A DNA stretch of 64,000 nt from Cryobacterium arcticum (GCF_003185895.1 NZ_QHLY01000010.1:53885-117884), one strand, 5' to 3'; numbered from the stretch's first letter, positions 26,632-34,778 are shown. The notes: a model not told the origin generated them from the sequence alone. Numbers and translations are program-made.

Positions 26632-27534
26632 ATGAACGCACAAACCCCAGGCCAGCCGCTCCCCCCGAAGAAGGACCGACGCGAAACCGCGCGCGAAAGC
26701 GCCCGGTTGATGCGGGAGGAACAGAAGAAGCGGGAGAAGCGCAACAAGTTGTTCCTGCGCGGCGGCATCGGCCTGGCGCTCGTGGCCATCGCCGCGATCG
26801 TGGCCGTCCTGATCGTGGGCAGCGTCAAACCGCCCTCGCCCGGCCCGCTGAACATGGCCAGTGACGGCGTGCTGATGCAGGGCGACGGCACCACCATCTC
26901 CGCCGTGCCGACCGCGGCGACCGCCGCCGACGCCGAGCCGGTGGCCACCGACGTGAGCGCGCTCACCGACACCGTGAACATCACGGTGTACCTCGACTAC
27001 CTGTGCCCGTACTGCAACCAGTTCGAGACCACCAACGCCGCCCAGCTCACCAGCTGGCTCACGGCCGGAAATATCACCCTCGAGACGCACCCGATCTCGA
27101 TCCTGGACCAGTCCTCCAACGGCACCAAGTACTCCACCCGGTCGGCCAACGCCGCCGCCTGCGTGGCCAACTACCAGCCCGACAGCTTCCTCGATGTGAA
27201 CAGCGCCCTCTTCGCGAGCCAACCCACCGAGGGCACCAGCGGACTCACCGATGACGAACTGGTCAGCCTGGTTCAGGATGCCGGCGTGACGGACGAGGCC
27301 GTCGCCACCTGCATCACCGACCAGACCTTCAGCGGCTGGGTCAAGGACGCCACCGACCGCGCCCTCAAGGGCCCGCTGCCCAACACCGAACTCGCCGCCG
27401 TGACCGGCACCCCCACCGTGCTGGTGCAGGGCGTGCAGTACACCGGTGCGCTCGACGACGCTGCGGCGTTCGAGGCGTTCGTGATGGAGCAGGCCACCGC
27501 CACCGCTGACGACTCCACCGACAGCGGCGAGTAA
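26632..27534 (+). CDS. DsbA-like thioredoxin-fold membrane protein
   Basis: This 300-residue protein has a charged cytoplasmic coil (KKDRRETARESARLMREEQ), one transmembrane span (about 44-64, GIGLALVAIAAIVAVLIVG) and an external thioredoxin fold. The redox pair is in YLDYLCPYCNQFE, a CPYC motif, with a second Cys pair in AACVANYQ and ATCITDQTF. The cis-Pro loop is TGTPTVLVQG. It belongs to the DsbA/DSBA-like thiol oxidoreductases of actinobacteria that fold secreted proteins. It is a single gene. Confidence 0.9.
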   Translation: MNAQTPGQPLPPKKDRRETARESARLMREEQKKREKRNKLFLRGGIGLALVAIAAIVAVLIVGSVKPPSPGPLNMASDGVLMQGDGTTISAVPTAATAADAEPVATDVSALTDTVNITVYLDYLCPYCNQFETTNAAQLTSWLTAGNITLETHPISILDQSSNGTKYSTRSANAAACVANYQPDSFLDVNSALFASQPTEGTSGLTDDELVSLVQDAGVTDEAVATCITDQTFSGWVKDATDRALKGPLPNTELAAVTGTPTVLVQGVQYTGALDDAAAFEAFVMEQATATADDSTDSGE

Positions 27535-27560
27535 CCCGGCGCTCGCATCCCGCTCGGCTC

Positions 27561-27627
27561 CTGTGGCCGGTGCGGACAACTGTTGCCGGTACGCCGGGCG
27601 CAGAAGTCCGAACCGGCCACAGTTGTC
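27561..27627. repeat. Compound palindromic element, copy E1
   Basis: Outer arms CTGTGGCCGGT and ACCGGCCACAG (27561-27571 / 27612-27622) are exact. A competing stem pairs GACAACTGT (27575-27583) with ACAGTTGTC (27619-27627). The core GCGGACAACTG..CCGG-N4-CCGG is shared with copies E2-E4. Confidence 0.6.
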
Positions 27628-27670
27628 AGCCCGACCCTGCCGGACCGGCTCACTACGCGGAGGACACCCG

Positions 27671-28105
27671 ATGCACGACAACACTCGGCCGACCGCCACC
27701 GCTGGACCGACCGGTGACACGGGCGCAACGGACGGCGCGGCGACCAACGGCAGGACCGCCGGGAGCCACGCGGCCCGGCCGCTCGTGCACGGTGCCACCG
27801 TGGATGACGCCACCCGCTGCGTGCACTACAACGGACCGACCGACATCGTGGCGATCGAATTCCGCTGCTGCCGGCGGTTCTACCCGTGCTTCCAGTGCCA
27901 CACCGAGACGGAGTCACACCCGGCCGAGCAGTGGGCGCCGGCGGAGTGGGCCGAGCCGGCCATCCTCTGCGGCGCCTGCGGGAGCACCCTCACCATCGAC
28001 GAGTACCGCTCGGTCTCAGCCTGCCCGCGCTGCAGTTCGGCGTTCAACGACGGATGCCGGCTGCACGCCCACCTGTACTTCCAGGTTCCCGCGCCGCCCG
28101 CCTGA
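27671..28105 (+). CDS. CHY-type zinc-finger protein
   Basis: This 144-residue cytoplasmic protein has a disordered, Thr/Gly-rich first 35 residues and then a CHY zinc finger. Ligands are visible in RCVHYNGP, CCRRFYPCFQCHTETESH, CGACGSTL and SACPRCSSAFNDGC, with a closing HAHLYF. In eukaryotes CHY domains occur in Hot13 and ubiquitin ligases; in bacteria the role is unknown, and metal or redox handling is possible. The ATG has GGAGG eight bases upstream. It ends at a terminator shared with the M23 peptidase. Confidence 0.88.
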   Translation: MHDNTRPTATAGPTGDTGATDGAATNGRTAGSHAARPLVHGATVDDATRCVHYNGPTDIVAIEFRCCRRFYPCFQCHTETESHPAEQWAPAEWAEPAILCGACGSTLTIDEYRSVSACPRCSSAFNDGCRLHAHLYFQVPAPPA

Positions 28106-28122
28106 CTCCGGCAGCACGACAA

Positions 28123-28155
28123 AAGGCGCCCGGCAATTCATGCACCGGGCGCCTT
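28123..28155. terminator. Bidirectional terminator between CHY and M23 genes
   Basis: Perfect 11-bp arms AAGGCGCCCGG and CCGGGCGCCTT flank an 11-base loop, with A and T ends giving short U runs both ways. It lies between convergent stops at 28105 and 28174. Confidence 0.85.
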
Positions 28156-28173
28156 CTGTCGGGTGGGGGTGGG

Positions 28174-28938
28174 CTACATCGGTCCCGCGTGCTCGGTCAG
28201 CCAGCCGTACGGGTCGACGGCGGTGACGCCGTCGAGGTGCAGCTCGAGGTGCATGTGCGGACCGGTGCTCTGACCGGTGCTGCCGACGCTGCCGAGCTGC
28301 TGGCCGGCGACCACGGATTCGCCCTCGCTCACCGTGATGGAGCCTTCGAGCATGTGCCCGTAGGTGCTGGTGATCTTCTGGCCGTCGACGACGTGGTCGA
28401 CCAGCACGTGTACGCCGAGGCCGCCATCGTCGAAGTTCGTGACGGAGCTCACCACGCCGTCGGCGATCGAGCCGATCGGGGTGCCGACGCCGGGGTTCAT
28501 GTCGAGGCCGTCGTGGAAGGTGGAGCATCCTGCGCAGGGCGCAGAGCGAGGCCCGTAGTTCGAGGAGATCCGGGTGACGCCGGGGAACGGCCAGCGCACG
28601 GCGGAGCCCGACCCGGCGACGGCCGCGGGCGCCGCCGCGGCGGCGGGAGCGACCGCGACGGGCGGGGGCACCACGATCTCGGTGGCGGTGTAGCTGTCGA
28701 CCTGCACGGGAACGGGGGCCTGCGCGGTCACGGTGAGGCTCTGCTCGGGCGCAGCCTGGCGCAGCGCCGGTGCCGGCTCCGCCAGGGTTCGGGTGGCGCC
28801 GTCGGTGTCGAGGTAGGCGGCCTGGGCGGGCAGTGCTCCCATGGTGGTGAGCATGGCGACCAGGGTCATGGCGGTGACGGCGGAGGCCTGTCGGCGGCGC
28901 GACGGCGGCGCGACGAAACCCGTTCTACGCTTCCGCAT
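28174..28938 (-). CDS. Secreted M23 peptidoglycan endopeptidase
   Basis: This 254-residue protein starts with RKRR, then a signal peptide ending near ALPAQA. An Ala/Pro-rich linker leads to a C-terminal M23 (LytM) domain. Zinc ligands are in STFHDGLDMNPGVGTPIGS (His and Asp), and in the HMHLELH motif near the C-terminus; SNYGPRSAPCAGCS is the usual lead-in. It should cut cross-links in the cell wall, or act as a regulator of amidases. ATG 28938 with GGGGAGG close by is preferred to a TTG at 28977. It is a single gene. Confidence 0.9.
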   Translation of the reverse strand: MRKRRTGFVAPPSRRRQASAVTAMTLVAMLTTMGALPAQAAYLDTDGATRTLAEPAPALRQAAPEQSLTVTAQAPVPVQVDSYTATEIVVPPPVAVAPAAAAAPAAVAGSGSAVRWPFPGVTRISSNYGPRSAPCAGCSTFHDGLDMNPGVGTPIGSIADGVVSSVTNFDDGGLGVHVLVDHVVDGQKITSTYGHMLEGSITVSEGESVVAGQQLGSVGSTGQSTGPHMHLELHLDGVTAVDPYGWLTEHAGPM

Positions 28939-29306
28939 AGGCCTCCCCGGAGAGGAGGCGGGCAAGGGTGTTGGCAATACAGGCGGGCATGACGGTGCTT
29001 TCCGGTCGAGGCGGGATCAGGGCGCGGATCCACAAGACCTCAGAGGGTGCACTCGCCGGCGGCCCGGAGGCGTCCGGCCCGAGTCGGGCATGGAGCCGTC
29101 AGGCCCCACGGGCCCGGCGGATGGAATCCTGCTGCTGCCCGGCGACATCGTCGACTCCGAGAACAACAAGATGACGATATGTCAATAATCTGAGTAAACC
29201 GTGTGCGTGCATGCAAACGCAACGGATCGCGAGTTGCCCGGGTGCGGACGAGCTGCCCCGGCGCACCGGGGCAGTTCGTCCGTACGAGGGCAGCTCGCGG
29301 CCGCTG
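28939..29306. other. Intergenic region without a gene
   Basis: No credible coding sequence is present in this 368-bp stretch. Bases 29160-29220 are the most AT-rich part and could hold the M23 promoter. The right end contains palindromic element E2 just past the stop of the large secreted protein. Confidence 0.6.
29244..29297. repeat. Compound palindromic element, copy E2
   Basis: GGACGAGCTGCCCCGG and CCGGGGCAGTTCGTCC (29246-29261 / 29266-29281) pair with one wobble around CGCA. GAGTTGCCC (29231-29239) and GGGCAGCTC (29288-29296) form an outer stem. It lies ten bases past the stop at 29307 and may also terminate that gene. Confidence 0.65.
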
Positions 29307-31601
29307 TTACCGCTTGGCCTCGAAGTGCACCTGGGTGAAGCCGCCGGCGGCGATGAACACGGTGCCACTCCGCTCCGACCCGTGACCGCGGTTGGTGTCG
29401 CCGATGGCCTGCCCGGTGGCATCGAAGCCCTGCTGCACGAGCCGCTGACCCCGCGGCACGTCGATGCGGCGTTGGGTGTCCCGGGTGTCAGCGCTCACGT
29501 ACAGCGTCGAGTCCCCGGCCGGGCCGGTCACGGCGACGGTCGAGATCAGCGGCTGGATCAGCAGCGCGTCCACCTGCGCCGCCCCATCCGTCGTGCCGAC
29601 GACCACTGTTGCGCGGGCCGGCAGCGCTGTGGAGAGCGCGAGCGGCAGCAGCCTGCCTGGCGCCTCGGTGACGCCCTGCTCGCCGGCGTCGCCGTTCAAG
29701 GTCTCGCCGAGCTGGGTGGTGCCGTGCTTGCCCTGGCCCTTCCGGCCGGGCGCCGTCCAGGCCGTTGCTTCGGCCGGTTCGACGACCTGGTTCACGATCG
29801 GATGCACCCGCCGGGGCTGGTCGCTCGCGGGCACCGGGATGCTCAGGCTGTCACCAGCCGCGAGGGTCACGTAGGCGCCGCCGGACCAGTTGGCCTCGCC
29901 GGTCCAGGCGGACTCCGCGGTGCTCACGCTGCCGCTACCGGTGATCGTGCCGGTCTCGGCCTCGATCACGCTCAGGCCGGCGGTGGACACGGTCTCGTCG
30001 ATGCCCAGCGCCGCGGCCTTGAGGTCGGGGTGGGCGTCGAGGGTGAGCATCGAGAACAGGGCGTGGATCGTGGATTCTGCGCCGGAGTTGGGGTTCACCC
30101 GGCCGTCCCGCTCGATTCCGTCGACGGCGGTACCGGTGGCCGGGTCGTAGGCCGGCAGCCCGCTGCGGTTGGCGCCGAAGTACCAGCCGGCGGTGATCGC
30201 GGCCAGGTTCAGCAGGCCGGGGGCGTCGGCCGCGTCGGCGGTGGCGACCAGGCTCTGCAGCCGGGAGTCGACGCCGTAGGCGATCTGCGCTTCGCCCGGG
30301 GTGGGCGACCAGGCGTTGTCGGGGCCACCTGCGGCGAGCAGCTGCGGGGTGAACTGGGCGGTGTCCTGCACTGCGGCAGCGAGCAGATCCGGGTTGTCGA
30401 GCACCACGGATGCCTCCGCCACGGCCGCCGGGGCCAGGCCGCCCCAGGCCTGCCACAGGCTCTGCGACCCGGTCCAGGGCAGGATCGCCCCGAACGGCCA
30501 GTCACCCGCGGCGCCGGCGGTGGTGGTCGGTGCGGAACCGGGCTTCGGGCGGGCGGTGTCGCCGGCAGCGGCCGGCGCGGCGGCGTCGGAGGACATCAGG
30601 GCCACGCCCTCGCTGAGCTGCTCGAGCGCGGTGCGGGCCACCGGAGCCGTGGGTCCGGTCGGCCCGGCGGCCACGTAGGCGGCCAGGCCGAGAACGGCCT
30701 CGGCCGACGCATCCGCGCCGCCGGAGATCAGCCAGGCCGGCACGCTCACGCCGTCGGCCACGTCGTAACTGCCGTAGTCGCCGAGCGACTGGGCGTTGAG
30801 CGCGGCCAGGCTGAGGCCGAGCCGTTCGTCGAGGAAGGCGGCGAATTCTGGGTCGTCGGCGGCGAAGGCGGCGTAACCCTCACCGAGGGCCCAGACAGTG
30901 CGGGCGAGCCAGTACGACTCGGCGGAGTCGCTCGGGTCGGGCAGCTCGACCGGCTCGGCGCTGGGGTTCAAGCTGCCATCCGGCTGCTGCCAGAGCACCA
31001 CATTGCCGGCGTTGGGCCCGTCGGTGGTCTGCAGGTAGGTGAGCGAGCGGAGGGTCTGCACGGCGTGCTCGCGACTGGTCGCATCATTGGTCTGCTGCCA
31101 GTGCCGCAGGTAGACCACGGCCGTGCGGGCGATGTCGTCGGCGTTGTATGCGCCCTGGCTCCATTCATTGGTGGCGGGGTCGAGGGTGCCGCCGCCGATG
31201 CGGGTGTAGCTGCCGTCGTCGTTCTGGTCGGCGTAGGTCCACGGCGCCTCGGCGGTGGGCTGCTCGGCTGCCTGGTAGGTGGTGTGCCCGGCGAGCACCG
31301 GCAGCGGCACCGTGTCGAGCAGGAAGGTGAGATGGCTGAGGTTGGTCAGTGGGGCGTCCGCGGCGACTGTGCTCACGGCGCTCGAGGCGGGTGAGGTGAG
31401 AGCGGATGCCGGCGCGGCGGCGAGCGCGCCGGCCGCGGTGAGCGCCACGGCGAGAACGGCCGCGAGGGCGGTGCTCGCCCGGCGCGGGCGGGCCCTGACG
31501 GAACCAGGCAACGCGGCACCGGAGTGCGCGGGTTGGGGCTGAGCCAGGGTCGCAGGGGTGAGGGGGCATGATTCTGCTGATCGAACATCGTTGTACGTCA
31601 T
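29307..31601 (-). CDS. Large secreted protein of unknown function, possibly an (alpha/alpha)-barrel glycosidase
   Basis: This 764-residue protein has a basic start, a hydrophobic segment and AxA-type sites (ALAAAPASALT), so it is exported. Residues about 80-560 are rich in helical repeats with paired aromatic motifs (YNADDIARTAVVYLRHW, SYWLARTVWALGEGYAAF, WLISGGADASAEAVLGL, ESTIHALFSMLTLDAHPDL), which recall (alpha/alpha)6 glycoside hydrolases or lyases. About 600-760 looks like beta-rich modules (YVTLAAGDSLSIPVP). I cannot assign a family. A TAAACCGGTTAA palindrome nine bases upstream of the start suggests sugar-responsive repression. No clear ribosome site precedes the ATG, so a leaderless mRNA is possible. 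Confidence 0.7.
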   Translation of the reverse strand: MTYNDVRSAESCPLTPATLAQPQPAHSGAALPGSVRARPRRASTALAAVLAVALTAAGALAAAPASALTSPASSAVSTVAADAPLTNLSHLTFLLDTVPLPVLAGHTTYQAAEQPTAEAPWTYADQNDDGSYTRIGGGTLDPATNEWSQGAYNADDIARTAVVYLRHWQQTNDATSREHAVQTLRSLTYLQTTDGPNAGNVVLWQQPDGSLNPSAEPVELPDPSDSAESYWLARTVWALGEGYAAFAADDPEFAAFLDERLGLSLAALNAQSLGDYGSYDVADGVSVPAWLISGGADASAEAVLGLAAYVAAGPTGPTAPVARTALEQLSEGVALMSSDAAAPAAAGDTARPKPGSAPTTTAGAAGDWPFGAILPWTGSQSLWQAWGGLAPAAVAEASVVLDNPDLLAAAVQDTAQFTPQLLAAGGPDNAWSPTPGEAQIAYGVDSRLQSLVATADAADAPGLLNLAAITAGWYFGANRSGLPAYDPATGTAVDGIERDGRVNPNSGAESTIHALFSMLTLDAHPDLKAAALGIDETVSTAGLSVIEAETGTITGSGSVSTAESAWTGEANWSGGAYVTLAAGDSLSIPVPASDQPRRVHPIVNQVVEPAEATAWTAPGRKGQGKHGTTQLGETLNGDAGEQGVTEAPGRLLPLALSTALPARATVVVGTTDGAAQVDALLIQPLISTVAVTGPAGDSTLYVSADTRDTQRRIDVPRGQRLVQQGFDATGQAIGDTNRGHGSERSGTVFIAAGGFTQVHFEAKR

Positions 31602-31609
31602 GCGCACAC

Positions 31610-31621
31610 TAAACCGGTTAA
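31610..31621. promoter_or_regulatory. LacI-like operator at the secreted-protein start
   Basis: TAAACCGGTTAA has an exact AACCGGTT core (31612-31619) with central CG. It lies nine bases before the ATG at 31601, where a bound repressor would block transcription or, in a leaderless mRNA, the start point itself. Confidence 0.5.
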
Positions 31622-31673
31622 GGTGCGGGTTGTCAAGGGCAGCCGGCCACCCTCGACCGCGACCTGCCCGATT

Positions 31674-31727
31674 GCGGACGACCTGCCCCGGCACATCGGG
31701 GCACCTCGTCCGCAGCGGGGCACCTCG
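31674..31727. repeat. Compound palindromic element, copy E3
   Basis: GCGGACGACCTGCCCCG (31674-31690) pairs with CGGGGCACCTCGTCCGC (31697-31713) apart from two central mismatches. CGACCTGCCC to its left and GGGGCACCTCG to its right repeat the arms. It lies between hsp20 and the large secreted gene. Confidence 0.6.
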
Positions 31728-31775
31728 GTGAATCCGGCTCCCTCGCGGGCGCCCACGCGCCACGCCGGCGGCGAT

Positions 31776-32189
31776 TTACGCGCGCGACACGGGGATCTTC
31801 GACCGGCTCTCGCTGCGCTCCGCGAGGGGCACGCGCACCTCGAGCACGCCGTCGCGGTAGGTCGCCGACACGTCGGCATCCTTACTTCCGCTCGGCAGCG
31901 AGATGTCCCGGGCAAACGCTCCGTACCGGAACTCGGTGCGGTAGCCGTGCTTGTCCTTGTGCTCGGTCGTTTCCTTGCGTTCGGCCTGGATGTGCAGCAC
32001 ACCGTCGGCCACCGAGATTTCCACATCGGAGTCGGGGTCGACACCCGGCAGCTCGGCCTTCACCACCAGGGTGTTGCCGTCCTGGTACTCCTCCACGCGC
32101 AGCGCGGGCGACTCCCAGTCGCCCTCGAAGAAGCGTCGCACCGAGTCGGGCAACTCGAATCGATCGCGCCGCGATACTCCACCAGCCAT
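31776..32189 (-). CDS. Hsp20-family small heat shock protein
   Basis: This 137-residue protein is a small heat shock chaperone that holds unfolding proteins. The alpha-crystallin domain runs from about 28 to 125: VVKAELPGVDPDSDVEISV, the GVLHIQAER strand and the hallmark near the end, DGVLEVRVPL (A-x-x-x-G-V-L type). The C-terminal SKIPVS tail has the I-x-I/V-like anchor used for oligomer assembly. The ATG has AAGGAG in its leader. No HAIR or CIRCE element was recognised upstream. Confidence 0.93.
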   Translation of the reverse strand: MAGGVSRRDRFELPDSVRRFFEGDWESPALRVEEYQDGNTLVVKAELPGVDPDSDVEISVADGVLHIQAERKETTEHKDKHGYRTEFRYGAFARDISLPSGSKDADVSATYRDGVLEVRVPLAERSESRSKIPVSRA

Positions 32190-32268
32190 GATGCGTCTCC
32201 TTGGATCGGGTCTGATGCGGGCCAGAGTACCCCTGCCCTCGCCGCCCCGCGGCCCGGAGACGCGCGAC

Positions 32269-32637
32269 TCAGAGCAGCTGCGCCGCGCGCAGGTCGGCCT
32301 TCAACCGCGGGGTCAGCGGGTCGACGATGTCGTCCCACTCCCGGTGTCCGCGCAGGTACGAGGCCGTGAACGGGCAGATCGCCACCACCCGCAGCTGCCG
32401 GGCACGCACGTCGGCGAGCGCGGCCGCCACCAACGTCGAGGCCAGGCCCTTGCCGGACTGGTTCATATCGATCTCGGTGTGCAGGAACACCCGTTGGCCG
32501 TCGTGGTCGGCGTAGGTGGTGTACCCCACCCGCTCACCGTCGAGCAGCAGCACATAGCGGCGCTGATCCTCCACGAGTTCGACCGTGCGGGTCTCCATGG
32601 TGCCGTTCTCGGCGCCGGCATCCGATGCATTAGTCAT
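32269..32637 (-). CDS. GNAT-like N-acetyltransferase (YidJ/YjdJ type)
   Basis: This 122-residue protein matches the short GCN5-related family Acetyltransf_CG: YVLLLDGERVGYTTYADHDG, FLHTEIDMNQSGKGLASTLVAAAL (the acetyl-CoA loop G-x-G-A) and VVAICPFTASYLRGHREW. The conserved Cys-Pro-Phe lies at the cofactor end. Substrates are unknown. An internal ATG at 32598 (METRTV) is an alternative start that removes a disordered lead. Confidence 0.85.
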   Translation of the reverse strand: MTNASDAGAENGTMETRTVELVEDQRRYVLLLDGERVGYTTYADHDGQRVFLHTEIDMNQSGKGLASTLVAAALADVRARQLRVVAICPFTASYLRGHREWDDIVDPLTPRLKADLRAAQLL

Positions 32638-32685
32638 CCCCCCAGTCTGCCAAGCCGACCGAAGGATGCAAGCCCCGATGCCGCC

Positions 32686-33234
32686 TTACTCGGCGAGGCC
32701 GGCCGCGGCTGGTTCGACATCGGCCGCGTCGACCTTGGGCCGGGCGCGCCGGAAGGTCGACCGTTTCGGCTGCTCCTTGAGCTGCCGGCGCACGTCGTCG
32801 AGAATGTCGGTCACCGTGACCAGGTCGGCGTGGCTCAGCCGGTCGAAGAGCATCTCCCGCACCAGCGCGACGTACCCGGGGATGCCCGCGCGCAGCACGT
32901 CCAGTCCGGCCGGCGTCACACTGGCGATCACCGATCGGTCGTCGTCGGGGGCCGGCTGCCGCAGCACGTGCCCCTTCTTCTCCAGCTGCCCCACCTGGTA
33001 GGTCAACCCGCTGCGGGAGACCGTGAGCGCGTCGGCGATATCGGTCATCCGGCGGCCATCCGCGCCGCTCTCGGCGATGCGCAGCAGGATCTCGAACTGC
33101 GCCAGGGTGAGGCCGACGGTGTCGCGCAGATTACGGTCGGCCGCGTACTGCACGATGTTCGACGTCTCGAACAGGGCCACCCAACCGCGCATCTCGTCCG
33201 CCGACATGGACGCGGACGGTTCGGGAATTCCCAT
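32686..33234 (-). CDS. MarR-family regulator divergent from ohr, without cysteines
   Basis: This 182-residue MarR protein has LTLAQFEILLRIAES, the recognition helix DALTVSRSGLTYQVGQLEKKG and the wing DDDRSVIASVTPAG. It is transcribed away from ohr, the position normally held by OhrR. However, the 182-residue sequence contains no Cys at all, so the usual peroxide-sensing thiol of OhrR is missing. It may sense something else or be an unrelated MarR. ATG 33234 has GGAG eight bases upstream; the frame upstream of it crosses the ohr promoter. Confidence 0.85.
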   Translation of the reverse strand: MGIPEPSASMSADEMRGWVALFETSNIVQYAADRNLRDTVGLTLAQFEILLRIAESGADGRRMTDIADALTVSRSGLTYQVGQLEKKGHVLRQPAPDDDRSVIASVTPAGLDVLRAGIPGYVALVREMLFDRLSHADLVTVTDILDDVRRQLKEQPKRSTFRRARPKVDAADVEPAAAGLAE

Positions 33235-33265
33235 AGTCACTTCTCCGTTACGGTGGGTAGACAGT

Positions 33266-33283
33266 TGTTTCGAATACGAAGCA
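33266..33283. promoter_or_regulatory. Inverted repeat between marR and ohr
   Basis: TGTTTCG-AATA-CGAAGCA has seven-base arms with one mismatch. It lies between the divergent starts at 33234 and 33347 and is the best candidate site for the MarR protein. Confidence 0.5.
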
Positions 33284-33346
33284 CTTGACGGGCTCGATCC
33301 GAGCCCTAAGTCCAGTGTCCTCCGCTCTACCCGAAAGAAGACAATC

Positions 33347-33778
33347 ATGACCAACGCCATCTACACCGCATCCGCCACCTCCTGGGGTGGCCGCACCGGC
33401 AAGGTCGTCACCAGCGACAACAAGCTCGACCTCGACCTGTCGATCCCCAAGGACATGGGTGGCGACGGCGGGCCGGGCACCAACCCCGAGCAGCTCTTCG
33501 CCAGCGGATGGGCCGCGTGCTTCCACAACGCCCTCAAGGCCACCGCGCGCCAGAACAAGATCGACGTGTCGGAGTCAGCCGTGACCCTCACCGTCAACCT
33601 GGTCGGCAGCATGGCCGCCGGCCTCGACTTCGAGGTCACCATCGAGGCGCAGATCCCGGGCGCCGACCCCGCGACCGCCCAGGCCGCGATGGAAGCCGCG
33701 CACGCGGTCTGCCCCTACTCCCGCGCCACCCGCGGCAACATCAACGTGGTCCTGAGCGTCGTCACCGACGAGGACTGA
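33347..33778 (+). CDS. ohr: Organic hydroperoxide resistance protein Ohr
   Basis: Ohr reduces organic hydroperoxides, using lipoyl-type thiol donors, and protects the cell from lipid peroxides. The 143-residue protein has the Ohr/OsmC fold with the peroxidatic Cys58 in WAACFHNAL and the resolving Cys122 in AVCPYSRATRGN, plus the conserved Arg-containing N-terminal GGRTGKVV. It is a dimeric cytoplasmic enzyme. The ATG at 33347 was chosen because the longer frame reads through the divergent MarR promoter. Confidence 0.95.
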   Translation: MTNAIYTASATSWGGRTGKVVTSDNKLDLDLSIPKDMGGDGGPGTNPEQLFASGWAACFHNALKATARQNKIDVSESAVTLTVNLVGSMAAGLDFEVTIEAQIPGADPATAQAAMEAAHAVCPYSRATRGNINVVLSVVTDED

Positions 33779-33806
33779 CCCGCCGCCCCGGGTTCCGTTC
33801 CCGGTT

Positions 33807-33871
33807 CTGTTCCCGAAGCGGACGATTGCGGCCGGTGCGCCGGCCGCAATTGTCCGCACGGGGAACAGTTG
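33807..33871. repeat. Compound palindromic element, copy E4
   Basis: GCGGACGATTGCGGCCGG and CCGGCCGCAATTGTCCGC (33818-33835 / 33840-33857) pair with one wobble around TGCG. Exact outer arms CTGTTCCC (33807-33814) and GGGAACAG (33861-33868) enclose them. It lies downstream of ohr. Confidence 0.65.
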
Positions 33872-33933
33872 CGACGCGCGAGCCCGCCGTCCGCGATTGG
33901 CCCCGCGGCCGCGAAGGGCCTAGCGTTCCAGTC

Positions 33934-34620
33934 ATGACACTGAGCGCAGCCGGGAGCCCTGCCGGTCGGGCGGGCGACGCCGCATCCGCCGCTGGCACCA
34001 CCGGGGGCGCCGCGCCCGGCTCCGGCGCGGCCGACCGGCGCGAGCGCCTGCTGGGCCGCATCGTCGACTACGTGCTCGAGCACGGCATCGCTGACCTCAC
34101 CCTGCGCCGGCTCGCCGACGCGGTCGGCTCGAACAACCGGATGCTGCTCTATTACTTCGCCAGCCGGGAAGAGATCATCGTGGCGGCGTTGAACGCCGCC
34201 GAGACGCGCTTCCCCGGCATGCAGGCGTTCCTGGTCGGCGTCGACGATCCGGCGGTGCCGCTCGACACCCGCCTGCACGCCGCGTGGGCCACGATCGCCG
34301 ACCCGGCCAACCTGCCGTTCCACCGCCTCTTCTTCCAGGTCTTCGGCCTCGCCGGGTTCGAGCAGGAGCGGTATGCCGATCTGCTCGGAACCATCGGCAC
34401 CGAGTGGGCCGACCACGTGGCCGCCGCGATCGCGGCCGAGGGTGTACCGCCGCAGAACGCCCTGGTCTTCGGCCACGAGATCGTGGCGCTCTGGCGCGGG
34501 CTGCAAGCCACTCTGATCGGCGCCGGCGACCCCGGCATTGTGGCGCAGGCCGCCCGGCGGGGCACGGATGCCCTGCTCGCACGGGTGCACCAGGACCGGG
34601 CCGCAGCCGGCTCACGCTGA
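33934..34620 (+). CDS. TetR-family regulator
   Basis: This 228-residue protein begins with about 30 low-complexity residues, then a TetR HTH: RERLLGRIVDYVLEHGIADLTLRRLADAVGS with the recognition part NNRMLLYYFASREEII. The ligand domain has no family signature I can name. It precedes an LLM monooxygenase on the same strand, with an inverted repeat between them, so it may control that gene. The ribosome site is weak. Confidence 0.82.
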   Translation: MTLSAAGSPAGRAGDAASAAGTTGGAAPGSGAADRRERLLGRIVDYVLEHGIADLTLRRLADAVGSNNRMLLYYFASREEIIVAALNAAETRFPGMQAFLVGVDDPAVPLDTRLHAAWATIADPANLPFHRLFFQVFGLAGFEQERYADLLGTIGTEWADHVAAAIAAEGVPPQNALVFGHEIVALWRGLQATLIGAGDPGIVAQAARRGTDALLARVHQDRAAAGSR

Positions 34621-34711
34621 CCCGCGGCCGGCCCATCCGTCGCACCGGGCCCACCCGGGAGACGCAACCAGCCGGCATGTTAAGAGTCTGTTACGTGGCT
34701 GGACAACCCAA

Positions 34712-34727
34712 TGAACCATTTGGTTCA
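34712..34727. promoter_or_regulatory. Operator-like inverted repeat before the LLM monooxygenase
   Basis: TGAACC-ATTT-GGTTCA is an exact inverted repeat 51 bases before the LLM start and 91 bases after the tetR stop. It suits a TetR dimer (inference). Confidence 0.5.
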
Positions 34728-34778
34728 ATCGGAAGAGAGGGCCGACCGGGCCCACCGACAGACAGGGACTCCCCCACC

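Noticed and set aside
28841..29188. 115-codon plus-strand ORF upstream of the M23 gene
   Set aside because: It is antisense to the M23 signal-peptide coding region and has no motif or ribosome site.
29211..31394. 727-codon plus-strand open frame
   Set aside because: It is antisense to the large secreted gene. The minus-strand reading has a signal peptide and well-formed helical motifs; the plus-strand product is Gly/Arg-rich and lacks a ribosome site.
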